A DNA stretch of 7,679 nt from a bacterium (Candidatus Torokbacteria) CG_4_10_14_0_2_um_filter_35_8 (GCA_002792135.1 PFNU01000089.1:1-7679); one strand, 5' to 3'; positions 1 through 5,826 are shown, numbered from the stretch's first letter. Notes: generated from the letters alone by a model not told the origin. Made by a program: numbers and translations.

Positions 1-1
1 T

Positions 2-79
2 TATGGCATATTTAGCAGGGGGTATGACATTTCTATATGGCTCAACTATGACATTATCATGTGGCTACGACATTTAGCC
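2..79. repeat. Four spaced copies of a TATGACATTT-like repeat
   Basis: Related words start at 2 (TATGGCATAT), 23 (TATGACATTT), 47 (TATGACATTA) and 66 (TACGACATTT), spaced 21, 24 and 19 bases. Three of them run on into a GGC or AGCC. Regularly spaced copies at about two helical turns look like protein-binding sites, for example the subterminal transposase sites of an insertion sequence whose body would lie left of the window, or an iteron-like array. No transposase or clear terminal inverted repeat is in view, so the nature of the element is inference. Confidence 0.4.
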
Positions 80-86
80 AAAATAC

Positions 87-115
87 TTGACAAAGGATCC
101 ATATAATGATATATC
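87..115 (+). promoter_or_regulatory. Candidate promoter for the 343-825 gene and its long leader
   Basis: A perfect TTGACA -35 (87-92) is followed after 17 bases by TATATC (110-115), a weak -10. A TATAAT at 102-107 is a better hexamer but only 9 bases from the -35. The -10 region overlaps a perfect 12-bp palindrome ATGATATATCAT (106-117), a possible operator. The -35 and spacer also contain GACAAAGGATC (89-99), almost identical to 273-283 in the leader. Transcription would start near 121, giving a leader of about 220 nt. Confidence 0.45.
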
Positions 116-120
116 ATGAT

Positions 121-178
121 GTCAGAATGAAAATGGGTTAAGGAATGCAACATTGTATTCCAGAACTCTAATTCTGAC
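121..178 (+). promoter_or_regulatory. Nested hairpin at the start of the leader
   Basis: GTCAGAAT (121-128) pairs perfectly with ATTCTGAC (171-178). Inside, GGAATGCAA (142-150) faces TTGTATTCC (153-161), a nearly perfect 20-base palindrome with one G-T pair. A CU-rich stretch with a repeated TAGCTC and a T5 run (192-196) follows 13 bases later, too far for a classic intrinsic terminator. If the start site lies at 121-123, the first base or two of the outer helix may not be transcribed. Confidence 0.5.
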
Positions 179-215
179 CTAGCTCTAGCTCTTTTTAAAA
201 AACATCCTCCTTTCA

Positions 216-285
216 TGGATCTTTGGTCCGTTGATATTAATTACAACAATTAAGTTGTAGTTAGTATTGATGGACTAAGGATCTA
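216..285 (+). repeat. 32-bp uninterrupted hairpin with a 6-nt loop
   Basis: Bases 216-247 pair with 254-285 around the loop AATTAA (248-253). I checked every pair: 24 are Watson-Crick and 8 are G-U (217/284, 222/279, 225/276, 230/271, 232/269, 233/268, 237/264, 241/260), with no mismatch or bulge. On the opposite strand those eight positions would be A-C mismatches, so the structure is continuous only in plus-strand RNA. There is no U-run after it, so it is not an ordinary terminator. A decayed miniature inverted-repeat element is the main alternative. Confidence 0.75.
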
Positions 286-307
286 GATGTTGTAGGATCC
301 TTGGTCC
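272..307 (+). promoter_or_regulatory. Alternative hairpin competing for the 3' arm of the long hairpin
   Basis: GGATCCTTGGTCCG (295-308) repeats the 5' arm of the long hairpin, GGATCTTTGGTCCG (217-230), at 13 of 14 positions. The shared partner 272-283 can therefore pair with 218-229 or, with one G-U instead of two, with 296-307 (12-nt loop). The two are mutually exclusive, the classical layout of a riboswitch or attenuator. No ligand class is recognisable. Confidence 0.5.
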
Positions 308-342
308 GACCGAAAACTCATTTTCCAAAGGAGGAAAAAGAA

Positions 343-825
343 GTGAAAAGAAGTTTATTACTCATTAGTTGCTTAGCGCTTATCCTGGCTGTATCCTTAG
401 TGGCATCAGCAGAGGAGATGGGAATCTGGTTGACCCCTACCATAAGGGTCGTTTTCGCTGCCGACGCCGACGAAAGATCAGAGTACGAGTGCCAGTTTGA
501 CAGCGACGGCAAGCTGACCGCAGTTATCGGAGTCGTTTTGTACTTAAATCCCCGGAAATCATACAAAATCTACGGGGAAGACTTTCTCTGGGGGCCAGAA
601 AATGCCCTTAAAGACAAAAACAAGCTTGTAGTGATGCAGTCCGATACTGGTCAGTTAGTCAACAAGGTTGATGAGGAGAGAAAGTATCTCGATTTGATGC
701 TCTCTGAGGCGGAGAATTTCAGTGTGCGCCAGCCTAAGCTTGGGGTACTCGGTCCCCCTGCCTACACAGAGGGAGAGAAGAAAATGTTTGTCACCCTGAG
801 GATCGAGTGGAAACTTCCGTTTTAG
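343..825 (+). CDS. Small secreted protein of unknown function
   Basis: The GTG at 343 is chosen because AAAGGAGG (327-334) sits 8 bases upstream and the protein then opens with a textbook signal peptide. A longer reading from a TTG at 301 would bury it. The 160-residue product has K2-R3, a hydrophobic core of about residues 5-20, and an ASA site (21-23) for signal peptidase I before E24, leaving about 137 residues outside the membrane. The mature part is mixed-charge, has one cysteine, and looks beta-rich, ending in alternating hydrophobic residues (VTLRIEWKLPF). I recognise no family. A lipobox-like LISC at 7-10 is too near the N-terminus to be convincing. It is monocistronic, between the structured leader and the terminator at 858-908. 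Its base composition is clearly richer in G+C than the glycan genes (481-540 is 33/60 G+C by my count, against 17/60 at 5041-5100), which may mean a foreign origin or different selection. Confidence 0.75.
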   Translation: MKRSLLLISCLALILAVSLVASAEEMGIWLTPTIRVVFAADADERSEYECQFDSDGKLTAVIGVVLYLNPRKSYKIYGEDFLWGPENALKDKNKLVVMQSDTGQLVNKVDEERKYLDLMLSEAENFSVRQPKLGVLGPPAYTEGEKKMFVTLRIEWKLPF

Positions 826-857
826 AGTAGCGATCAAGACTACTAGCTAGGGTTTAG

Positions 858-908
858 AAAAAAGGAGAGTGCGTGGTAGACGAATTCGAATTACACCTCT
901 CCTTTTTT
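858..908. terminator. Bidirectional terminator between convergent genes
   Basis: A perfect 12-bp inverted repeat, AAAAAAGGAGAG (858-869) and CTCTCCTTTTTT (897-908), has a 27-base loop and gives a U-run on either strand. It lies 32 bases after the plus-strand gene ending at 825 and 72 bases after the minus-strand gene ending at 981, so it can serve both. The loop contains CGAATTCG (881-888). Confidence 0.85.
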
Positions 909-980
909 CATTATTCTAAAAATAACAAAACCTAAATAATCTGAATTTATTAATCATTTCATAGTCTTCTTTTTTCAAAT

Positions 981-1814
981 TCACTTACTTTCCACTTTCT
1001 TTTTCAAGCTCGAAACCGGCTCAAAAAAATAATCTAACATTTCTTCTGTAGTCATCTCCATTATATTCTTACGATACGGTACATACTTCCCTTCGATGTT
1101 CTTTTTATTAATTGTTATACTCCATTCCTTCTTTCCTCTTTCCAACACTTCTCTTGTTTTCTCTTCTTTCTCTATTTTTCTTTCTACTTTTGTTTCTCCT
1201 ACCACCTTTTTCCTTTCTACCTTTTCTTCTTTTTTTTCAGAAATCTGAGTCATGTGGTATTTATTGGTAACCTCTTTAAGAATTATTAAACTCTCATCCT
1301 TATCCCCGTATTCTAAAAGACCTGCAAATTCTGCGGAATTTAAAAAGCAGGAGATAAGTTTAGCTGCTCTTTTTGAAGAAATCTTATATTCTCTTATAAC
1401 TCTGTTTACTAATCCCCCTCTTTCTAGAGGAGTATTTTTATTAATAGAGTGATAAAGTTCTTGAAAGAGTTTCGGAGATAGAAAAGCGCAAGTAACCGCT
1501 TTTTCCTTTTCTTCTTTGCTACTTGGATAAAGAATTTGATGGGCAAGATCAGTAAGCTCCAGTTTATCCTCTCTTGTTTTTAGCAATCCAAGATCTCTCA
1601 TAGAACCGGTTCTTCTGATAAATGCCCCACACGTTGGAGATCCTGTGCCTTTTGCACCTCTTGAATTAAAACCTGCAAAAATCTCTTTTTTAAAGGATGG
1701 CCCACCATATTTAGATGCCTCTTGGATTATTTTTACAGCACTATCTAAAGTCAACCAAGGAAAACTTATATTTTCGGATTGGCTATCCTTTTTTTCTATG
1801 TTGTCTTTTCTCAC
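981..1814 (-). CDS. Probable winged-helix protein with charged C-terminal tail
   Basis: The 277-residue protein starts with GTG and has no visible SD. Residues about 18-95 (from FPWLTLDSAV through RRTGSMRDLGLL and LELTDLAHQIL) read like a winged helix: helices followed by the 'lesion of growth' type segment in which a variable region ends in DLGLL and a beta-wing. Residues 100-170 form a second helical block ending SAEFAGLLEYG, which has the same helix-then-GLL rhythm and could be a second winged helix. Overall this resembles hypothetical proteins annotated as DUF5343-like. Residues about 190-230 are almost all Lys, Glu and Arg and are probably a disordered or coiled linker. The last 45 residues form a separate small segment (WSITINKKNIEGKYVPY). 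DNA binding and regulation are inferred from this pattern only. It is alone in its transcription unit and converges with the secreted-protein gene. No toxin, nuclease or methylase partner is visible. Confidence 0.75.
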   Translation of the reverse strand: MRKDNIEKKDSQSENISFPWLTLDSAVKIIQEASKYGGPSFKKEIFAGFNSRGAKGTGSPTCGAFIRRTGSMRDLGLLKTREDKLELTDLAHQILYPSSKEEKEKAVTCAFLSPKLFQELYHSINKNTPLERGGLVNRVIREYKISSKRAAKLISCFLNSAEFAGLLEYGDKDESLIILKEVTNKYHMTQISEKKEEKVERKKVVGETKVERKIEKEEKTREVLERGKKEWSITINKKNIEGKYVPYRKNIMEMTTEEMLDYFFEPVSSLKKKVESK

Positions 1815-2039
1815 GGTTTTTACTACTTAAGAAATAAGGGATAAACAAATGTTTTCACAGGCTTTTGAAAGGGAAGACCACTAATCTATATTTAGTTACT
1901 ATCTTACCTAATTAAATTGATAGGTCAATAAGTAAAAATTGTGGATATCTCCTGAGTATACAAAAAGTTCCCTTGCCTCCATAAGTTTCAATCCTTTCAA
2001 TCTCTATTTCCTAGTTCTCTCAAGAGATAAGCTTACATC
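1815..2039. other. Intergenic region, no gene seen
   Basis: This is the AT-rich space between the glycosyltransferase terminator and the winged-helix gene. I see only the minus-strand promoter candidate. AAGAGATAAG occurs at 2022-2031 and again at 2045-2054 in the terminator stem. The longest minus-strand reading from an ATG (24 codons) has no convincing SD at a normal distance. Confidence 0.6.
1901..1928 (-). promoter_or_regulatory. Candidate promoter for the winged-helix gene
   Basis: Read on the minus strand, TTGACC (1928-1923) is followed after 16 bases by TAAGAT (1906-1901), matching the consensus at 5/6 and 4/6. It would give a leader of roughly 80 nt before the GTG at 1814. Confidence 0.4.
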
Positions 2040-2072
2040 AAAAAAAGAGATAAGTCACTCTCTTATCCCTTT
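2040..2072 (-). terminator. Intrinsic terminator of the GT4-GT26 operon
   Basis: On the minus strand GGGATAAG (2069-2062) pairs with CTTATCTC (2054-2047), eight pairs including one G-U, around a 7-base loop and followed directly by seven T. Flanking A/T pairs extend the stem. It begins 42 bases after the GT26 stop codon. Confidence 0.85.
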
Positions 2073-2114
2073 CAATTTCCTTAATATATTATTTTTAATT
2101 AGAGTAATACCTTA

Positions 2115-2855
2115 TTATTTTTCCCTTAAAACTCTCCAAATAAACTTTGGATTCCCAATAATATACCGCTTCCATAATCTTTTCGGTTCAGTTACTAACC
2201 GAAAAACCCACTCCATATTATGTTTTAACATCCATTTTGGAGCTCTTTTTACCTCGCCACTCAAATACTTAAAAAGCGCGCCAACACCGATAATTACAGA
2301 TACTTCAAGTTTATCCAAATTCGCAAGAGCCCATTTCTCTTGTCTTGGATTTCCCATTCCAACAAGTAATATTTCTGGCTCTACCTTATTAATTCCAGCA
2401 ATAATCTTATCACTTTCTTTTTCATCAAAAAAACCATGATGATACCCAACTATCTTAATACTGGGTATTTTTTGTTTTAATTTTTCTCCTGCTTTCTCAG
2501 CTACCCCTTTCTCATCTCCAAGAAGATAAAACTTATATCCTTTATCCTGTGTTGCCTTACAAAAATCAGGGATAAAATCAGTGCCAACAAAATTATGGCC
2601 AGGATTAATACCCTGCCTTTTTATTGCCCAGGAAGCTCCTGCACCATCTCTTAAAACTAAAGATGCGTTTTGCAAAATTTTTTTATAATCTTCATCCTCA
2701 TACGCTAAATTTAGAGTATAAGCGTTTGCTAGGACTACTAAATTGGATCTCTCTTTAGCTATTAAAGATTCGATATGAGCTATGCCTCCTTCGGGTGTAT
2801 AAAGAGTAATCGGTACTCCTAGGACAATAACTTTATTTTTGTTATCTTTATTCAT
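2115..2855 (-). CDS. WecG/TagA/CpsF family glycosyltransferase (GT26)
   Basis: Full length for the family at 246 residues. Hallmarks in order: VLGVPITLYT near the N-terminus (11-20), VVLANAYTLNLAY (40-52), the RDGAG segment whose D70 matches the catalytic aspartate of TagA-type enzymes, YLLGDEKGVAEKA (110-122), the nucleotide-sugar region LLVGMGNPRQEKW (163-175), VGALFKYLSG (191-200), and an Arg/Lys/Trp-rich C-terminal part (APKWMLKHNMEWVFRL) that in TagA helps membrane association and active-site closure. Known members move N-acetylmannosamine or a related uronic acid from a UDP-sugar to a polyprenyl-pyrophosphate-linked sugar at the inner membrane face. The substrate here is unknown. The gene is the second of a leftward operon, 78 bases after the GT4 gene with a REP-like element in the gap, and is followed by a strong terminator. 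I see no SD before its ATG. Confidence 0.93.
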   Translation of the reverse strand: MNKDNKNKVIVLGVPITLYTPEGGIAHIESLIAKERSNLVVLANAYTLNLAYEDEDYKKILQNASLVLRDGAGASWAIKRQGINPGHNFVGTDFIPDFCKATQDKGYKFYLLGDEKGVAEKAGEKLKQKIPSIKIVGYHHGFFDEKESDKIIAGINKVEPEILLVGMGNPRQEKWALANLDKLEVSVIIGVGALFKYLSGEVKRAPKWMLKHNMEWVFRLVTEPKRLWKRYIIGNPKFIWRVLREK

Positions 2856-2871
2856 TGCAGTTTAGTTATAT

Positions 2872-2924
2872 TAGCAGGACCGACTTTAGTCGGTCTCCAA
2901 GCCGGACTAAAGTCCGGCCTGCTA
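2872..2924. repeat. REP-like double-hairpin (cruciform) element
   Basis: Outer arms TAGCAGG (2872-2878) and CCTGCTA (2918-2924) enclose two perfect hairpins: ACCGACTTTAGTCGGT (2879-2894) and GCCGGACTAAAGTCCGGC (2901-2918), joined by CTCCAA. The two inner hairpins are related to each other with inverted loops (TT and AA). The layout matches REP/BIME-type palindromes mobilised by REP-associated tyrosine (IS200/IS605-like) transposases. No such gene is in the window. It fills most of the gap between the two glycosyltransferase genes. With no T-run on either side, it is more likely an RNA-stability or polarity element than a terminator. Confidence 0.8.
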
Positions 2925-2933
2925 GGGACAAAG

Positions 2934-4085
2934 TCAAGACGCAAGAACTTCTTTATAAATCTCTTCCACTCTCCTCACCTGCACTTCAACATCAAACTCT
3001 TCCCCTGCTCTCCTCAAAGCATTCTCTTTTATTTGGCTTAAAACATCGGGGGTTTTTCTAATCTCAATCATCTTATCGACAAGTTGCTCTACACTTTCTG
3101 GATCAATAAGAAATCCAGTCTTTTTGTCTTCAATCAACTCTGGAATACCTTCAACTTTGGTCGACAACACAGGAAGACCAAGAGCCATAGCCTCAATAAT
3201 AGTCATTGGTGTACCTTCACCAAAACGCGAAGGAAGTACCATCAGATCACATTTTTTTAATATCGCCGGTACATCATTTCTAAAACCAGCAAAAGTTACA
3301 TGCTTATCTAGATTAAGTTCTGATACAAGAGAACGCAAATTAGGACCATAATTAGGATCTTCAGACATATCATCACTTCCTACAATAAGTAAGTAAGTGT
3401 CTGAAAATTGTTCGGTAACTGGTTTTAACGCCTTTATCAAAAGATCAACTCCTTTTCTTGGACGTAGAAGTGCAACTACGATAATTAAAAACTTATCTTT
3501 AGGAATATTAAATTCCTCTCGAACATCCTTTTTCTTATCTCCTGATGCCAGTCGTAAAGCATTAATATCAACCGCATTATGTACTGCAACTATTTTTTTG
3601 GGATCCATTTTCATATCTCTTATCATCTCTTGCCGCAAGCTTTCACTTACAGCTATATAGCGATCTGCTATCCACCGAGTTAGGTGGTCAATAAACTCAT
3701 TGCGTTTTCCTCGTTTTAGATCAGCAAAATCTCTCAAAATAGGGCTATGAAGGTGAGTTACGCATTTCCGTCTTGTTATAAAGCAAGCTACCCGACCAAC
3801 CAAATTAGATCTTATTGTATGTGTATGCACAATATCGATCTTATTTTTCTTGATAATTTTTATTAATTTCAAAAGAGGAATTAAAATATTCCATTGTGAT
3901 TCCATATAGACTAAAAAGGTCTTGACTTTTATCTTCCTAAGCTTCTTAAGCAAATCTGCATCAGCAAAGCAGACAACATGAGGGGTAATAACTTCTAAAT
4001 CTGCGTTTTTAACTAGATTATAAACCACTTGTTCTGCTCCTCCAAAATATTTTCCTTGGATAACATGAAGGACTTTGATTTTCAT
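2934..4085 (-). CDS. GT4-family glycosyltransferase (GT-B fold)
   Basis: The complete 383-residue protein has the usual two Rossmann domains. The N-terminal acceptor domain opens with KVLHVIQGKYFGGAEQVVYNL (4-24), whose GGAE loop is typical of GT4 enzymes, followed by DIVHTHTIRSNLVGR (84-98) and YIAVSESLR (143-151). The C-terminal donor domain has VALLRPRKGVDLLIKAL (204-220, with the R208/K211 pair that contacts the nucleotide diphosphate) and the EX7E motif E290-E298 in FGEGTPMTIIEAMALGLP, then GIPELI and TGFLIDP (323-329). Known relatives use a nucleotide sugar and retain the anomeric configuration. Sugar and acceptor cannot be read from the sequence. It is the first gene of the leftward operon, with an extended -10 promoter about 45 bases upstream. 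The ATG has no SD. Confidence 0.93.
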   Translation of the reverse strand: MKIKVLHVIQGKYFGGAEQVVYNLVKNADLEVITPHVVCFADADLLKKLRKIKVKTFLVYMESQWNILIPLLKLIKIIKKNKIDIVHTHTIRSNLVGRVACFITRRKCVTHLHSPILRDFADLKRGKRNEFIDHLTRWIADRYIAVSESLRQEMIRDMKMDPKKIVAVHNAVDINALRLASGDKKKDVREEFNIPKDKFLIIVVALLRPRKGVDLLIKALKPVTEQFSDTYLLIVGSDDMSEDPNYGPNLRSLVSELNLDKHVTFAGFRNDVPAILKKCDLMVLPSRFGEGTPMTIIEAMALGLPVLSTKVEGIPELIEDKKTGFLIDPESVEQLVDKMIEIRKTPDVLSQIKENALRRAGEEFDVEVQVRRVEEIYKEVLAS

Positions 4086-4130
4086 TTTATTAAGTTAATA
4101 CTGCTTAGTTTCTTTTTATTATTTAAAAGT

Positions 4131-4139
4131 ATTATATCA
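4131..4139 (-). promoter_or_regulatory. Extended -10 promoter of the GT4-GT26 operon
   Basis: Minus-strand TGATATAAT (4139-4131) is a perfect TGnTATAAT extended -10. The -35 region is poor, which extended -10 promoters tolerate. The start site would be near 4125, about 40 bases before the ATG. Confidence 0.6.
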
Positions 4140-4179
4140 CAATAAAGTAGAACCATAAATTAAAAATCGCAAACCACAG

Positions 4180-4207
4180 AAGACGAGATACTGGCCTCGT
4201 CTTTTTT
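4180..4207 (+). terminator. Intrinsic terminator with no obvious upstream gene
   Basis: AAGACGAG (4180-4187) and CTCGTCTT (4196-4203) form a perfect 8-bp stem with an 8-base loop and T6 (4202-4207). An outer CGCAAA/TTTGCG pair (4168-4173 and 4205-4210) could extend it. It is oriented for plus-strand transcripts, yet the only upstream gene nearby runs the other way. It may stop an antisense or small RNA, or insulate the rightward promoter. Confidence 0.7.
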
Positions 4208-4242
4208 GCGCATTTCTTGGGCATTCTTTGTGAATTTACAAA

Positions 4243-4276
4243 ACTGCAATCTTTATAAAGATATTATACACTGCAA
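4243..4276. promoter_or_regulatory. Palindrome flanked by direct repeats in the divergent gap
   Basis: A perfect 14-bp palindrome ATCTTTATAAAGAT (4249-4262) is bracketed by two ACTGCAA copies (4243-4249 and 4270-4276). Its position between the two divergent units fits an operator controlling both. No binding protein is identified. Confidence 0.35.
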
Positions 4277-4330
4277 CGTCCGGGATCTACACAGAAAGCC
4301 CTTTTTAAAAACAAAAAAATAAGCTAAGTC

Positions 4331-4359
4331 TTGACACAACAGCTAAAATGTGATACTTT
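4331..4359 (+). promoter_or_regulatory. Promoter of the DUF4012-sugar transferase operon
   Basis: TTGACA (4331-4336), a 17-base spacer and TACTTT (4354-4359) preceded by TG at 4351-4352 form a strong -35 / extended -10 promoter. The start would be near 4366, giving a leader of about 23 nt. AAAGG at 4368-4372 lies too far from the ATG for a typical SD. Confidence 0.75.
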
Positions 4360-4388
4360 AGCGTGTTTAAAGGTTTTACTAGATTAAT

Positions 4389-5675
4389 ATGCAAAGAAAG
4401 AGCAAGGTTATATACATTGGGTCAATTCTTATAGTAAGTACCTTGGCTGTAGTTGCGGCTTTCCTTTATGATACAAAAACAAGTGGTGAACTTGCAGGTA
4501 TTTCTGACCGCATTTCTGATGTATCCGCAGCTTTAAAAATAAAGCCATATTTTGAAGCAAAAGATACTGAGAAAACATTTTTAGTACTTTTCCAAAATGA
4601 TATGGAGCTTCGTCCTGGTGGTGGATTTATTGGCTCTTTTGCAATTGTCACTGTAAAAGACGGACAAGCTACTCGCGCTGATGTCTATAATTCTTATATT
4701 ACTGATAATTTGTTTGAAGGAAAGAAAAAGCCACCTTATCCGCTTTGTGAATGGTCTAATGTTAAAAATTGGGAAATAAGAGACTCTAACTTCTCACCAG
4801 ATTTTTCTATAAATGCAAAACAAGCCCTCGCCTTCTATGACGAAATGGCATCTAAAAATCCTTCTTGGAAAGAGAGTTTTGATGGGGTGATTGCAATTAA
4901 CACTCAAACATTAAAAACAATTTTAGAATTTACAGGTCCAATTAAACTTGAAAAATATGCAATCACATTTGCTTCTAAGAATGCTGCCGATGAGTTAGAG
5001 AAATGGGTTGAAAAGGATTATCAAAAAACAATCAAAGACGAGACAAAACGTAAAGATCTTATGAAAGATTTATCTAGCCAGTTGATTAAGAAAGTACAAT
5101 CTCTTACCAAAAAAGACAAAGCAAGACTTACTAATGAATTATTTAATCATTTAGATAATAAAGATATTTTACTATTTACCTTTGATGAGAAAATTCAGTC
5201 ACTGATTGAAGAAAAAGATTGGGGTGGAAGAGTAGTAGAAAGCGGTAATAAAGATTACTTAATGATCGTTGATGCCAGCATTAGCTCTTTAAAAGTTGAT
5301 CCATCTATTAAACGAGGGGCAGAATATTCTGTTGATTTTTCATCTGGTAAACCCATTGCAACTCTTACTCTTACTTATACCAATACCGCAAAGAAAGTAG
5401 ACTGGCGCACTACAGAAAAATACAGAAGCTACACAAGAATTTACGTCCCAGAAGGAAGCTGGCTAGAAGAAATTAAAGGTAATATCGGCGAAGTCCGCTT
5501 TGCAGATGACCTGGGTAAAAAAGTGTTTGGATTTGAAGTGCAAGTACCTCTCCAGAAGACTGTAAAAATAACACTTAAGTATAAATTGCCAGAGAATATT
5601 ACTGAAGAGAATTATGAGTTAATCATTCAACATCAATCTGGTGCAGATAGAGAAATTAAATCAAAAGTTAAATAG
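4389..5675 (+). CDS. Membrane-anchored DUF4012 domain protein
   Basis: The 428-residue protein has a short basic N-terminus and one transmembrane helix (about 7-27), so the rest should face outside. The family signature is clear: LVLFQNDMELRPGGGFIGSF (65-84), then TVKDGQ (88-93), a proline-rich PPYPL (115-119), IRDSNFSPDFS (130-140) and FDGVIAINTQTLKTILEFTGPI (164-185). A lysine-rich helical region (about 195-275) leads to a beta-rich C-terminal part with YTRIYVPEGS (348-357) and VFGFEVQVPLQKTVKITLKYKLP (379-401), also seen at the end of family members. It is shorter than many DUF4012 proteins (often near 600 residues) but both ends look intact. The biochemical role of DUF4012 is unknown; it is common next to envelope-polysaccharide genes in Patescibacteria and Actinobacteria. 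It leads a two-gene rightward unit, so a role in export, attachment or surface placement of the glycan is a fair inference and no more. Confidence 0.92.
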   Translation: MQRKSKVIYIGSILIVSTLAVVAAFLYDTKTSGELAGISDRISDVSAALKIKPYFEAKDTEKTFLVLFQNDMELRPGGGFIGSFAIVTVKDGQATRADVYNSYITDNLFEGKKKPPYPLCEWSNVKNWEIRDSNFSPDFSINAKQALAFYDEMASKNPSWKESFDGVIAINTQTLKTILEFTGPIKLEKYAITFASKNAADELEKWVEKDYQKTIKDETKRKDLMKDLSSQLIKKVQSLTKKDKARLTNELFNHLDNKDILLFTFDEKIQSLIEEKDWGGRVVESGNKDYLMIVDASISSLKVDPSIKRGAEYSVDFSSGKPIATLTLTYTNTAKKVDWRTTEKYRSYTRIYVPEGSWLEEIKGNIGEVRFADDLGKKVFGFEVQVPLQKTVKITLKYKLPENITEENYELIIQHQSGADREIKSKVK

Positions 5676-5701
5676 TTACCTAGTACTATAGTCTGCAAAT
5701 G

Positions 5702-5820
5702 TCTAATTAAGAATATCTAATTTCTAATCAATGTCCAATGTTAAAATGCCCAATTTTGGTCATTAGACATTCTCTAATTGGGATTTGATTAGAAAGTCTT
5801 AATTAGAAATTAGAAATTTA
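5702..5820. repeat. Nested inverted repeat between the two rightward genes
   Basis: Three pairs of arms are nested: TCTAATTAAGA (5702-5712) with TCTTAATTAGA (5797-5807), TTTCTAATCAA (5721-5731) with TTGATTAGAAA (5785-5795), and TGTCCAATG (5732-5740) with CATTAGACA (5761-5769, one mismatch). AAAAT/ATTTT forms the tip. The 11-mer TTAGAAATTAG occurs at 5803-5813, inverted at 5717-5727, and again after the next gene at 6464-6474. It fills the 151-base gap and could form a long mRNA hairpin just before the sugar-transferase start. Confidence 0.65.
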
Positions 5821-5826
5821 TAATAT

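Larger units (their letters stand above)
205..335 (+). promoter_or_regulatory. Anti-Shine-Dalgarno / Shine-Dalgarno pair in the leader
   Basis: TCCTCCTTT at 205-213 is a perfect 9-base complement of AAAGGAGGA at 327-335, which contains the ribosome binding site of the gene starting at 343. Pairing would hide the SD and close a large domain that encloses the 216-285 hairpin. The anti-SD ends two bases before that hairpin starts, so the hairpin would bring the two pairing partners closer. Translational control is inferred from complementarity alone. Confidence 0.5.

Noticed and set aside
301..342. N-terminal extension of the secreted protein from a TTG at 301
   Set aside because: It would place 14 charged residues before the signal peptide and run through the SD; GTG 343 has ideal SD spacing.
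1901..2000. 24-codon minus-strand ORF beginning MEARELF
   Set aside because: No SD at normal distance, no homology that I recognise, and it overlaps the candidate promoter of the next gene.
1939..2439. Long plus-strand open frame antisense to the GT26 gene
   Set aside because: Most of it mirrors the well-supported minus-strand GT26 gene, it crosses that operon's terminator, and its peptide has no recognisable domain.
2872..2924. REP-like hairpins as a transcription terminator
   Set aside because: There is no T-run after the stems on either strand.
5819..5824. TATAAT just before the sugar-transferase ATG as a promoter
   Set aside because: Transcription would begin inside the coding region, and no -35 is present at the right distance.
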